Shown here: positions 52,304-62,265 of the stretch, in pieces
How the letters are laid out: the number at the start of each line of letters is the position of its first letter
Numbering within the stretch: position 1 is the first letter of the stretch
NCBI GenBank assembly: GCA_013115135.1
Contig: JABANP010000116.1
Coordinates: forward strand, 1-64,000
DNA: 64,000 bases
Origin: Perkinsus olseni
Lineage: Eukaryota; Perkinsozoa; Perkinsida; Perkinsidae
Reading direction: 5' to 3'
Program-made: the position numbers and the translations under genes
The notes under the pieces: generated by a model
Database searches by the model: none
What the model was told of the DNA's origin: nothing
The model's input: the letters and a program-made list of their open reading frames with translations, nothing else

Positions 52304-53353
52304 TTAACTTACATGAATTGCCAACGGCCGCGTTGCTCGCCTCTTGCTGACCTTCCTTTGAAGGGACACCACTCGTGACGGCGGAGTGCCCAGGACCAGT
52401 TCCCACTGCCAGTCACGGTAGCAAAGAAGAAAGTCGTCGAGGCCAAGACGGTCGCCTGGCACCTCCGCCAAGTCCTCGAATGCAGCCAGGGTATCTTCAT
52501 CAATAGTGGGCTCAGGCTTCTCATATTCCACTCTCATTTCGAGGCGCCAGCAGCCCTCAGCGGTTCTGTTCAAGGGGACTACCGGCAGATCGACACGTAC
52601 TTGCCGATCGGGGGCAATCACCGACAGCTGGGCATTCGGCGGTCTGACGGCGAGTTGGATTTCCCTCTGAAGTATCTCAGGTTCACGCTTGCCTTCCACA
52701 AGTCCAACATACAGGCCTTTGGTCGGACCAGCAAGTCCCCGTTTCTTCCCCTTGCTTGCTTTCCCAGGGGAACTTTCGGGCTTGTCAGCGGCAGCCTTGT
52801 TATCAGTCTCCTCGGAACTCTCCGGCACGGCCACCAGCGGGACAGGTCCGTGGAACTCTCTTATATTCAACTCGTCGTCTCGACCAGAGTAAAAGTAAAC
52901 CGCCCATCCGTCAGTCTCGCCGCGGCACAAATGAAGAAGGTTTGTAGGAGATTTTGGTATGTTGTATTCAGAAAACGCTCGTAAAACGGCGGTTTTGTCA
53001 GCGTATCTTAGCTCGAAGCATGCACCATGCGAAAACTCGGCCTTCTCCCTGCGGTCAGTCTTGCGTGAAGATACCATTTCTCTAACCGAAACAAGGAACC
53101 CTCTTCCCGCGAAGCGCCCAAGACTGAGGTTGAATTCAGGTCGCTGGGATTCTTCCTCGGACCAAATACGGAGGTCCAGGTAAGGCAAGTTAGCGACCTT
53201 GGGAAGGTCTTTATTGACGTAGTGGCCGTTCGGCGGTTCGATCCAGGTGAAGTGACGGTCTCGGTATCTTAGGTTGGACCTTACACCCGACGCAGCAGGT
53301 AGGAGTAAGCCTAGATAATAGATGGAGTACATCATGCTAGTTAAGGAAAACAT
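52304..53353 (-). CDS. Secreted protein of unknown family, 349 aa, with introner-like inserts
   Basis: The start MFSLTSMMYSIYYLGLLLPA ends in an AASG signal-cleavage context; Met7 or Met8 are alternative starts. Strand-rich segments (PYLDLRIWSEEESQRPEFNL, LQREIQLAVRPPNAQLSVIA, EGCWRLEMRVEYEKP) flank a Ser/Lys/Pro linker (AAADKPESSPGKASKGKKRG). Two pieces of hairpin introner are read in frame: GVRSNLRYRDR, just after the signal peptide (GTATCTTAGGTTGGACC on +, 53263), and ACFELRYADK (GTATCTTAGCTCGAAGC on +, 53003). The second could be a 48-bp GT-AG intron; both are multiples of three if retained. No known domain. Confidence 0.6.
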   Translation of the reverse strand: MFSLTSMMYSIYYLGLLLPAASGVRSNLRYRDRHFTWIEPPNGHYVNKDLPKVANLPYLDLRIWSEEESQRPEFNLSLGRFAGRGFLVSVREMVSSRKTDRREKAEFSHGACFELRYADKTAVLRAFSEYNIPKSPTNLLHLCRGETDGWAVYFYSGRDDELNIREFHGPVPLVAVPESSEETDNKAAADKPESSPGKASKGKKRGLAGPTKGLYVGLVEGKREPEILQREIQLAVRPPNAQLSVIAPDRQVRVDLPVVPLNRTAEGCWRLEMRVEYEKPEPTIDEDTLAAFEDLAEVPGDRLGLDDFLLCYRDWQWELVLGTPPSRVVSLQRKVSKRRATRPLAIHVS

Positions 53354-53364
53354 ATTTTGCTCGA

Positions 53365-53460
53365 GAGGGGAGACAGATCTTGCATTCTCGGCAACTCTTG
53401 CATTTCCTCAACGCCGGTGAAGACTCGCGGTTCGAATCCCGGTAGCGACATTTTTTGCAA
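53365..53460 (-). repeat. Introner-type cluster with a tRNA T-arm-like piece
   Basis: GATCTTGCATTCTCGG, CTCTTGCATTTCCTCAACG and GCGGTTCGAATCCCGG follow one another, combining the GCAAGATT-type repeat with a B-box-like sequence; GCTCCGCTTC-type motifs (GGAGCGAAGC reversed) follow at 53463. Confidence 0.5.
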
Positions 53461-53643
53461 TTCTTCGCTCCGCTGTTGAACTATCGCGCACGCCCTGCTC
53501 ATCCAAACGCATGTTCGCATTTCGATCTTGCGGCTCACCCCCGGTCCGCTTGCTCTGGTCGTCTCAAACGGCGATGAGCTTTGGCTTGAATATCTTCTAA
53601 GCGATGATGTCATGAGTTTCGTAAAGGGTATCTTTTTGTCACC

Positions 53644-54684
53644 ATGAGCTTTCTCGGAAGAGCTTGCCGAGTCGCCTCTCCCTACAGAGGTATCTTCGCC
53701 ATCACTCGACCGGCTCGTGGTGGAATGGGTTCAGGCTTCGGTACTAATACCACACCAATCGCAACTTTCATGATGGCATCCTCCTAGGTACCAGCTACGC
53801 TCACGACCCGAAGTGGATCGAAGACTGGATGTCCAGGAAGCGCGTAGGGGTCGACCGAATGGGTAGGTCGCCGGCGGCCCTCTGCTGCTCACCCTCTGTC
53901 GATGGTCCCCCTCAGATTGGTTCTTCCGAGCCTTCAATCGCCTACGTCTCTACGAGCTCTTCTTCAAGTCTACTCCACGGTAAGATCTTCGTGCTCCCGA
54001 CCTCTCGTGTATCTTTCTTCCCTCTACCTCTCGAGAATCTTCCATGCTCCAACCTCTCGTGTATCTTTCTTCCCTCTACCTCTCGAGAATCTTCCATGCT
54101 CCAACCTCTCGTGTATCTTTCTTCCCTCTACCTCTCGAGAATCTTCCATGCTCCAACCTCTCGTGTATCTTTCTTCCCTCTACCTCTCGAGAATCTTCCA
54201 TGCTCCAACCTCTCGTGTATCTTTCTTCCCTCTACCTCTCGTCTATCTTTCTTCCTTCTACCTCTCGAGTATCTTCCATGCTCCAACCTCTTGTGTATCT
54301 TCTATGCTCCAACCTCTTGTGTATCTTCCATGCTCCAACCTCTCGTGTATCTTTCTTCCCTCTACCTCTCGTGTATCTTTCTTCCTTCTACCTCTCGAGT
54401 ATCTTCCATTCTCCAACCTCTTGTGTATCTTCCATGCTCCCACCTCTTGTGTATCTTCCATGCTCCAACCTCTCGAGTATCTTTCTCCTCCCCAGGTTCT
54501 ACGCGTTCATGGTCATCGGCGGCCTTCTCGGCTCCTACTACTGGAGTCGCTTCTGGGAGCACTACTGGATCCGAGTCAACAAGGGGGTAAGCAGCAAACG
54601 GTCCCAACCGCAGCTTCGCCCATCCGTTCTCTTCAGCGCCTTTACAAGGACGTCCCATACGTCTACCCGCCGCAGGAAGAGTAA
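53644..54684 (+). CDS. QCR9-like subunit of mitochondrial complex III, five exons
   Basis: Exons 53644-53689, 53788-53862, 53916-53979, 54496-54586 and 54637-54684 join in frame into 107 residues. A single membrane segment (FYAFMVIGGLLGSYYWSRFW) is preceded by RLYELFFKSTPR and followed by NKGRLYKDVPYVYPP. The order Y-x-x-F-F-K, helix, W-x3-W, N-x-G-x-L-x-K-D matches QCR9/UQCR10, the small subunit that packs against the Rieske and cytochrome c1 helices. The N-terminal extension is longer than in fungi or animals. Another alveolate respiratory-chain subunit is the alternative. The first intron has GGTA at both ends. Intron 3 is a tandem introner array. The stop TAATG overlaps the next ATG. Confidence 0.6.
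54005..54485 (+). repeat. 52-bp tandem introner array inside the QCR9-like gene
   Basis: Units alternate TCTCGTGTATCTTTCTTCCC and TCTCGAGAATCTTCCATGCT. The GTATCTT and CATGCTCCAACC parts match the reverse hairpin introner. Four regular 52-bp units are followed by rearranged shorter ones. The array is open in all + frames by chance of composition, giving spurious long readings. Confidence 0.85.
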
Positions 54685-54808
54685 TGGCTAGCGGAGAGAA
54701 GAAGTGGGGAAAAGTTGGTATTACTTTTGCTATTATATCTGACACAGGTACAGCCTTCAGTTCGTCACTGATCGCATTGATGCCCAGCGGACCAATTTTG
54801 ATAATATT
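54684..54808 (+). CDS. Start of a further gene, overlapping the previous stop by one base
   Basis: ATG at 54684 shares its A with the TAA of the QCR9-like gene. Exon 54684-54703, a 44-bp GT-AG intron, and exon 54748-54808 give MASGEKKYSLQFVTDRIDAQ and 7 more residues, ending at a GTGAGT donor. The next exon was not found; a candidate acceptor lies at about 55019. One-base overlap of independent genes would fit a polycistronic unit resolved by spliced-leader trans-splicing, which perkinsids and dinoflagellates use; this is inference. Confidence 0.4.
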
Positions 54809-54906
54809 GTGAGTTTCAGAATTGCGTCATCGAACGGGGGATAAGACACCAGCGGGTGATGATCGCCGTTTCGGATGAGAATCTTTTTATTCGCTGAAGA
54901 CCATGA

Positions 54907-55365
54907 TCAACCTCGGGTGTGCGGGATGATTGGCAGGTTGGAGTCAATCCCCAGAACGTATCGCAGGCGAGGGAGAACGGACCGCCTTGGGGACTGATCG
55001 CTCCTTGTTGTTTTATCAGGGTACTTGAGCGCGTGAGGGTTGAGAGTTCGGAGAGGAGCGGTGTGGCTATGGGCCGAATTATTTCCTGCTGATAGTAACA
55101 TGGGCCTTTTTTCATACCACAATTCACCCAACTCCTGGCACTGCTGCTGCTGTTGGGTATCAGCGGCGAACGATGGAGATTCAGGACTAGGTAGTTCGGC
55201 AGGAAGAAATTCTTCGACGGCTTTAACGGCAGAAGCTGTCATCATCAGTGTTGCTGTTGCGGCGTCCTGCTCTCGACTTAGCGACAATAAGGAGCTGAGC
55301 TCACCCGGAGATGGTGACTCCCGTACGGAGGGTCCGTAGGGCCGAGAGCATCCTGCACGAATCAA
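54907..55365 (-). CDS. Ser/Gln-rich open frame, doubtful
   Basis: A 152-codon frame (MIRAGCSRPYGPSVRESPSP and onward) with a Gln run. It has no recognisable domain and overlaps the region where the + strand gene from 54684 should continue, so it may be a chance frame. Confidence 0.2.
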   Translation of the reverse strand: MIRAGCSRPYGPSVRESPSPGELSSLLSLSREQDAATATLMMTASAVKAVEEFLPAELPSPESPSFAADTQQQQQCQELGELWYEKRPMLLSAGNNSAHSHTAPLRTLNPHALKYPDKTTRSDQSPRRSVLPRLRYVLGIDSNLPIIPHTRG

Positions 55366-55651
55366 AATCCGAGTTTGCTTCGATCGCTCTGGGTGTCATC
55401 AATATCGCCACCAGTTATGTCATAATTGTTATGACTCTTAACGGCTGAGCGCTTTTGGTTTCGGGATTCTCAGACTGCGGTTTTGCGGTAGCGGACCGAA
55501 CGAAGGCTCATCGCGGATGCTCCGCGGACCAGAAGTGAAAGAACCTCTTTACTCAGTGTTTGGCGGCTCAACTCACAACGAGCGCTGTGTAAGACGTTGA
55601 GACTAATAGTGTATATTAAGATCTATAAAATCAGGTATACGCTGATTTATG

Positions 55652-55671
55652 GTATTATTAATACCGTATTA
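55652..55671. repeat. Five-part hexamer insertion, X=GTATTA
   Basis: GTATTA, T, TAATAC, C, GTATTA without mismatch. Confidence 0.85.
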
Positions 55672-55905
55672 ATCCCAACGGCGAGGATGAGTCATTTTGA
55701 ATGGCCTTATGGGAGGGATAGGGACGAAATGGAAGTTAACGGAGCGGAGACTAACGAGCCGCTGAAGGGCGGCTACAAAAGGAATCCTGTTGGCGACAAA
55801 TGGCCAGAGAATGGCCGTGCCTCGTCCAAGATTGAGAAGAAGAAGATTTCGTAAGAAGACGTATTGTGTCACGTATCTGTTATTAGGGCACTGATACAGG
55901 TGGTA

Positions 55906-55925
55906 TCAATATTATTGATTCAATA
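55906..55925. repeat. Five-part hexamer insertion, X=TCAATA
   Basis: TCAATA, T, TATTGA, T, TCAATA without mismatch. Confidence 0.85.
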
Positions 55926-56721
55926 AACAATAGGGCATCATGTAAGTTACAGGCGTTGAGATCTCGAGCGGCCCAAGTGTCCTCACTAGCACGTCGTGTC
56001 CCACGGCCCTTGAAGTCTATGAAGGACCTCAAAGGGGAAAATCTACGCAATACTCACGACTCAATCACCTCCGTCATTTGGGAAGGAAGACCCTGTCCTG
56101 GGTGCAGTAAGTACGTCGCTGAGCTCTAGCTGTGAGTCCTCTGCTGTTGCCTTCAGTTATTGTCGTGAGAGTTTATGATATTATTTCAATCTATTATATT
56201 TTATTATTATATTAATATCTGTATCTACTACGACTAATATTATGTAGTTCTACCTATTTACACTATTATTTATACATTCCTAAGGTACTTAAGTTATATA
56301 GTAATGTTGGCAACTCAGTTGAAAGCTGAAAGGGTGAGCAGGGCGACGCTACAGGAGGCTTCCGATAAGACTCGACCTCGCCAGTTCGGTCATCGTTACT
56401 CACTAGCCGACAGCTTGTAGCAGCTTCTGCGCACCGTAGAAGGCAAGCATGTCTATAATACTTACTACTGATTGGTGGCATGTGCTGCTTGCGGGCGTTC
56501 GTCTGTCTGTTTGGCTGCCTAAGGCCATTGATGAACGGTCGTCACTTGTGATCAGTATAATCTACCATCTCAGACGTGAATAATTCCGTTACCACTCAAA
56601 GATAACTACTAATTTTCAGCGCTGTTCACTGGTTCTGGTTTCGGGTTTCTCGTTCCTGCCTTCACCCGCAATTCAGGTTTTCTTCTGTTGCTTTTGCCTG
56701 TCTGTCGCACGCGCTTCCTTG

Positions 56722-56780
56722 GATTTTCGTACCTCTCCCTAGGATTTTGTACCTCTCCCTTCGGATTTTGTACCTCTCCC
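56722..56780 (+). repeat. Short tandem repeat, about 20-bp unit, three copies
   Basis: GGATTTTGTACCTCTCCCT-type units follow one another with small differences. Confidence 0.75.
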
Positions 56781-56962
56781 CGCCCTACAAACACCTTCAG
56801 ATAAAACTTTTCCTGCCTAGAGTGAATAAGGAGCATGTCACCAAGTTTTGCTCCGCACTCTTACGGGAGGTACCATGCGTCAGAGCCTCGTCACAAGGGA
56901 CCTATCAGACGGTAACAACACCACACAGCTGTTGCTGGCAGCAGACTTGCTGCTACTAGGAA

Positions 56963-57000
56963 ACGTGTTGTAGTCTACAACACGTCTACAACTTGTAGAA
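56963..57000. repeat. Odd palindrome with TTGTAG hexamer, extended event
   Basis: 11-bp arms ACGTGTTGTAG about a central T (56963-56985), followed by CTACAA, C, TTGTAG. Reads as a five-part event enlarged by a longer inverted copy. Confidence 0.7.
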
Positions 57001-57507
57001 GAAGATGTAAGTCTCATTGTTATTACTACAACGAATCCCAGGTGATTTTTTTTCAGTTTCACGGTTTCATCGTAAAACGGTTGCTGACCCATCCCAAGCA
57101 ATGTATATACAGGGTGCCGACTTAAAAAGGGCAGACCCCTCATGAATTGTTCGTGCGAACGAGTTGAGAGTTGTCACGCACACCAATCGAAAGCTCTCGT
57201 CGAGCTCTACGCAACCCCGTTCTCAGCGTCGTCTCACTCGATAGTTTCACCCTCGAAATGTCGAACCAAACGCCAAAAAATCGCGAAAAATCGTTGGCAG
57301 AATCACCGAGGCCATGCTGACGCTGTGAATTGCCTACGGGAGGGCACGCCGCTGTGAAGAATGATCGGACTCAGCGCCGTCCTTTTTTCTTTGCCCATGC
57401 CTCAACTCAGCGAACAACAACGTTTCTTCATCGTCTCGATTCGCAGGGATAAACCGGATTGGGGTGCGAGCATGACGAATGCGAGATGAGATCTCCTCGT
57501 GCCCGAA

Positions 57508-57555
57508 ATTTCGCGGTGAAATTTCATGAAATTTCGTGAAATTTCGTGGGTTCTG
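57508..57555. repeat. GAAATTTC-type palindromic repeat
   Basis: GAAATTTC recurs four times within 45 bp, and again three times at about 58210-58250. Confidence 0.6.
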
Positions 57556-57762
57556 TTGAAACGATGAAATCGAACACCCCGGACGATAACGCGCTCTCCC
57601 ACGCCATTATCCAGTGCGCTTAACCAGACCGAGTGCGCCTGGCTTCAAACTATGATTCCAGGGTCTAACATCATCAAAGAAGTGCCATGGTGTTAGAGCC
57701 GGGTGAAATACCATTAGTACTGCTAGTTGATCAAGGCTTGTATGATACAAGATACAAGTTGT

Positions 57763-57781
57763 GAGATACAAGTTGTATCTC
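57763..57781. repeat. Odd palindrome, 9-bp arms
   Basis: GAGATACAA about a central G at 57772; perfect. Confidence 0.7.
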
Positions 57782-58011
57782 GTCAGTTCAGAGTTGGGTT
57801 CCATATCCCGGAGTTATTAATCCGTGGACCCACATTCTCGCTGCAATATTCTGAGGCGGCTAGTTATGGTGGTTATCACTCGAACAGTTCTAATCGAATT
57901 TCAGAGTAACTCAACAAGATCCAGCAAATTGAACTTTCATCTCACGAATCAGGCGACGTATTAGCACTGGTCGCAGCACAGATTAACTAAAACTTCACAA
58001 TGTGGACGAGG

Positions 58012-58049
58012 ATGGACTGTCCATCATGGACACACAGTGTGTCACACAC
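58012..58049. repeat. Two overlapping five-part insertions, X=ATGGAC and X=ACACAC
   Basis: ATGGAC, T, GTCCAT, C, ATGGAC (58012-58031), then ACACAC, A, GTGTGT, C, ACACAC (58030-58049), both without mismatch. Confidence 0.85.
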
Positions 58050-60501
58050 TATCTGGAAGTACAGGGTATATACACTCAGCGGGCTGCCAACATTGATTTG
58101 CCCACATTTATGCAACCGGCAAAACTGTTGAGCGCGACGCAAGACCAATGGAGAGCGAAATTCTTCACGCGCGGAGCGCGTTTAAGATTTGATGGCCCAA
58201 GCGTGCGTTTCATGAAATTTCATGAAATTTCAGCATGAAATTTCGCTTTCATATTTCACAGCGCGTCCACCCCGGTTTTGGCACACGCTGATTGGTAGAC
58301 AACAGCGTAATCCATAGCGTGATCGATATTATCGCACACAGTGACGTATGCACATAGTTATATCCGTCTTTGTGGCCTCTTGTTGTGTCCACAGTGCGGA
58401 ACGGCAAGCGAACTACATAACATTCCGAGCACGCCAGTCCGGCGGGGATGGCCTAACTGGCAGTTCTCGGCAGTTCAAGCCGAAACGGGCACCGTGCAGC
58501 ACGGTCCGTGCTCGTCCCAGTGTGTTAACAGCAGGCGCTCCGCTCTCTTCCGGGTTGCCAGACATTGACAGAACCCCACAATTCAGAACTCGAGCCAAGA
58601 TGGCTACGGACTGACATATAACAATCTCATCGAAACTGATCGCACAACAAGCAACCAGTGTTACTATAGCTAAAAGGGTGCACACTGAGATTGGGAGATA
58701 GACAACAATAAGGCATTCCTCGTCCCAGTGGTGCTGTATATTAATGCAAATCCTGCTCCGATGCACACGACCCACCCTAAACTCGTCGAACTCGACTCGT
58801 CCCGCCCTGCCGATGATAGCTGTGGCTATTGGACTACGAGGCAACAGCAATGCACAGAACGAGTAAGTCCAATACCAAACAAAACCCCCGGGTGGCTGAG
58901 GGTGGGCAAATTTTGTTACGCTCCGTCTATGTTTATGCGTGCAGAGTAGTCTGGGCGACAGCTCCTTCATAAGATCCATCTCACAAGCTCCCTTCGGCGC
59001 TGTGTTCCACGAATGAGTATGTGTAGGTCAACATGTTGCGCGTAGCGTAAAATAGTGGTGCGCCCGGGAGTTGATCTTTGTGCGTGCAAATGTGTACACA
59101 ACCGTTTCGTCGACCGCCTCGGGTGTCGCGTTTCTTATGGCCAAGGAACTCGGCATATATTCGTGTCTCACTTAGATTTGTGCCTCTCTGACATGACTCT
59201 TTTTCGAACCCACCCTCTACCACCCGGGAGGAGACCGGATACCGCCACTTCATGGCGCGTCGAGCGTCACTCGGACAGCCGTGAAAGAGCTACCATCGTG
59301 AGCGATTCGATCGAAATGCTCTACGTGGCGTTCACGCCCACGCTGCTCTAGGATGACTCATCCGATTAGTGCACGGTCCTCGGCCTCGTGTTACGCAGTT
59401 ATGACGGTTCAGGCATTTCCACCGTCACTCCTGCGTTCCACCTCTCCCAAACTCGCGGGAAGTAAAGCGGTTTTTAAGAACAATACAACTCTGCCTGCTC
59501 CTGTCGGCCAGTTTTCAGCTGCGACAGATCGATTGCTCACTTTTTCCTCAGAAAAGGACCTCCATCGCGCATGTCATCCTTTATTCTGATGTTTCCAACG
59601 GTTGGAGACTCCAACCCGAACTCCAACGGTTGCAGTCGAGCAGGCTATTCGTCCCGCCCAACGGCAGCCATTAGTAGCCGTTCAACGGCTCCTAATGTTG
59701 GTTCCCAATCAGCTCTATCGGTTGACGCCTGACGTACTGCCGATGTTTTGGTATGGTGATCGCCACTGGGCCGGTCCCACCGGCGGCTCGCCGCGACCAA
59801 GCGCTCAATTTGGCAAGCTCAGGTTGAAGATGAGGCATTCGAGTGTCTCACCTCGAGAAGCCGAGAAAATTTCTCATCTGACGACTTTACCATCCCAACG
59901 TCCCTCAACCTGTGCTCCCTTCCTTATCGTCTGAGTTGCCATACAGTGCTTGGAATGGCGAACGAGAATCCAATCACTAGATCAGTGTGGTACGCCAACG
60001 GCGTCACACAGTAAACTGCGATGAATCCCGGCATTTGAAGTACTCGAGTCAGATTCGAGGAGAGTGAGAGATGAGTCGTAGGTGCGGCAGGGTTGCCTCT
60101 GAGAGAATCTCACGCCGCTCTTCTAGCGAAGCGTCGCACAAGCGACCGATTCAACGTCTCAAAGAGCCTCACGGAGAAGATCAATCTGTGCTGAGTCAGT
60201 CATCAAGAGTGGGGTTTTCTGGCCGAGTGGTAAGTCGACTGGACAACTCAAGACGCGAGTGATGATGATACTGCTGAAGTTCTCTAGAATGTGTCTTCGA
60301 AGACACTGATCATGACTTAACCTCACATTGTGAGGTCATCGACGATTCCACCTTATGCTTAGTAACATGATTAGCAAGAAGGTGAACCGAGTATCACAAA
60401 AAAAGCTGTGAGCACAGCATGGTGTAACCAGTCATGCGTACGCATGCGGTTCACAAAGGAAGCTCTTTGCTGGAGCTTCCAGCGCAAAACTAGCGCGTCG
60501 T

Positions 60502-61410
60502 TCAGGAACGAAATAGTTCATCCAGAAACGTGGTACCGGTCGGGTTGTCGACATATGAGACAAACAGCTTGTCCAACTCTGCGTCGTAGAAAAAAGTCAC
60601 GTCGAATTTGAACAGCGGTCTTGATTGAGTTAAGTAGAAGCTAGTCGCGTCCAGAGTAAAGCCGAGGGGAAGCTTGTCGAGTTCCAGCCGAGTAGCACCA
60701 GACTTGTACTCGAAGGGAGTCGACGACTTCCCAGAAACCACATACTGGCCCAGCCTGCGAACTTCGTAGTCAGCGGTCAAGCGCACGTCGTGAGTAGGAC
60801 GGAAAGAGTGGTCATATTCCCCTGCGGGAACGGGGCTGCTGTTGTCGACCCCTTGAAGGGCTCGCGAAGAGTTTACCGGCTTCGTCTGGCAGTTAGTTCT
60901 CAGAGAAGCGGCCCGTTGGCATTGCTCGGTAGTGAGCGTGTACAGAATCTCTCTATCCGCGTCGACCATATTCATGGTATCGTCGTTCTCAGCATCGCCC
61001 ACTAGACGGAAGCCTAGCTCGACGTTGGGGAACGGATGGTCGTTTTCAGTGAAGCCTTGGCGCTTTAGTGAAATCTCACCGTCTCTCTTGACGCTCACTT
61101 CATCATACCCTATAGGGCATGATGATATCAATCATCATATCTGTATCAGATAGGTCATCAGGTATCAAGGTATATCATGTCCTTGATATACCCTATCAAC
61201 CCGAATACCCGAATACATCGTAGAGTCGTAGTCGAAAATAATGCAAGCATAGAAGGCGGGTTTGAGAAAGCCCACCTGTTGCAGCCCACAGTATTTTTTA
61301 TCGGGTGTGAGAGACTCAACCTTCACTGAGAACAGGACGCAGGCAATCGCGAAGAGTTGGGTGAAGAGCATCGGTTGGGATCGACAAAACTTTACTGAGC
61401 GGAGAATCAA
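60502..61410 (-). pseudogene. Family B copy broken by a palindrome-rich insertion
   Basis: From 61410 the copy reads MLFTQLFAIACVLFSVKVES and KKYCGLQQVGFLKPAFYACI up to FDYDSTMYSG. It breaks at about 61105-61205 and resumes with YDEVSVKRDGEISLKRQGFT through LYTLTTEQCQRAASLRTNC to the stop at 60502. The break replaces about 20 residues of the intact 46128 protein with about 90 bp of nested inverted repeats that bring stops. The C-terminal half is otherwise open, so the lesion is recent. The segment is an inverted duplicate of 45420-46946. Confidence 0.75.
61105..61205. repeat. Nested inverted repeats disrupting a family B gene
   Basis: CATCATACCCTA/TAGGGCATGATG, TATCTG/CAGATA and GGTATATCA/TGATATACC follow one another inside the broken gene. 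The intact copy at 46128 has only CTATAGGGTATGATGATG at the matching place. Confidence 0.7.
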
Positions 61411-61503
61411 CGAGTGGGACCTCAGCGTTGCCGGAAGCTCCTCTTCAGCACAGCCGAGGAGTTATTCAAGAATATATTGTCATGCGGCATCACTGTATGC
61501 AAT

Positions 61504-61546
61504 GTATCGGATTCGAGTGCATGACTCGTGCACTCGAACCCGATAC
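61504..61546. repeat. Long palindrome, sister of 45953-45995
   Basis: Arms of 18 bp with one mismatch about TGACTCG; same position relative to the family B gene as its sister. Confidence 0.8.
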
Positions 61547-61935
61547 AGTGTTGTGGGGTCGAGGAAGAACTGGGATGTAAAGGTAGTCGAGGTTCAGGAA
61601 AAAGAGCTATGCTAAGCTTAACTGCTCATAGCGGGAAGAACGCATGCGCTTGCACGCCCGCTGTAAGGTACACGGGATGCAAGTCTGGAACTGGTGAATC
61701 ATCAGAGGGGATATGCCCTCTCGTTGGGGGCAGTTGTCACGATAGTCCAATAGCTGAGCAAGTCGAGTTAATGTATAGCTCCCTCCAAGTCCACCATGGA
61801 CATTATTGCGGTTGCCGGTACCAGAGGTTCACCTAGGGGACACCTGACTGTCCCGAGTGTGACCCTGGCCGCGCCATGTACAATCTCCCATCACGTCCTG
61901 GAGGCGGCGAACTAAGTTCGGACTTGCAACTCACC

Positions 61936-61955
61936 GTGTAGCCTACACGGTGTAG
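61936..61955. repeat. Five-part hexamer insertion, X=GTGTAG, copy-specific
   Basis: GTGTAG, C, CTACAC, G, GTGTAG without mismatch. The sister segment near 45560 has a single CCACAC/GTGTGG. Confidence 0.85.
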
Positions 61956-62060
61956 ATACGTTGAGAACTCCCGAGACTGCCGATCTTCCAGTACGGTCCT
62001 TCTTCTTATTTTTCGTCTACGAAGGTCAAGGAGAGGGGCACTTTCGATCGCGACTTAGCA

Positions 62061-62095
62061 CGCATAGTATGCGTCGCATACAGTATGCGGCATAC
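62061..62095. repeat. Two overlapping five-part insertions, X=CGCATA and X=GCATAC
   Basis: CGCATA, G, TATGCG, T, CGCATA (62061-62080), overlapping GCATAC, A, GTATGC, G, GCATAC (62076-62095). The sister segment near 45448 has one GTATGC only. Confidence 0.85.
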
Positions 62096-62147
62096 TGACG
62101 TACGCGAGGGCAAGGACGGGGGAAAGACACAGAAGATTATGACGTCT

Positions 62148-62190
62148 CCTTGTCCAGGACAAGGACATACAGGACAAGTTGTCCTGTATG
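62148..62190. repeat. Odd palindromes with TTGTCC hexamer, extended event
   Basis: 8-bp arms about A at 62156, then 12-bp arms about G at 62178; both perfect. Confidence 0.75.
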
Positions 62191-62265
62191 CGCAGCTGTC
62201 CCGGCGCATTTCAACGCTGTCCATTGGGATTCTGAATGATATAGTTCTAATGAGGTATCTGTTGC

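Larger units (their letters stand above)
55926..60500. other. Gene-poor stretch
   Basis: An AT-rich patch lies at 56160-56280. Only palindromes and short repeats could be supported. Open frames on the - strand (for example 58413-58979) lack family resemblance or signal peptides. Confidence 0.4.

Noticed and set aside
53829..54691. Three long + strand open frames of 215-260 codons with repeats of the type LEYLPCSNL/SRVSFFPLPL
   Set aside because: They are translations of the 52-bp tandem introner array inside an intron of the QCR9-like gene; all three frames happen to lack stops.
58413..58979. 188-codon - strand frame
   Set aside because: Mixed hydrophobic and polar sequence without domain, signal peptide or paralogue; compatible with a chance frame in GC-balanced DNA.
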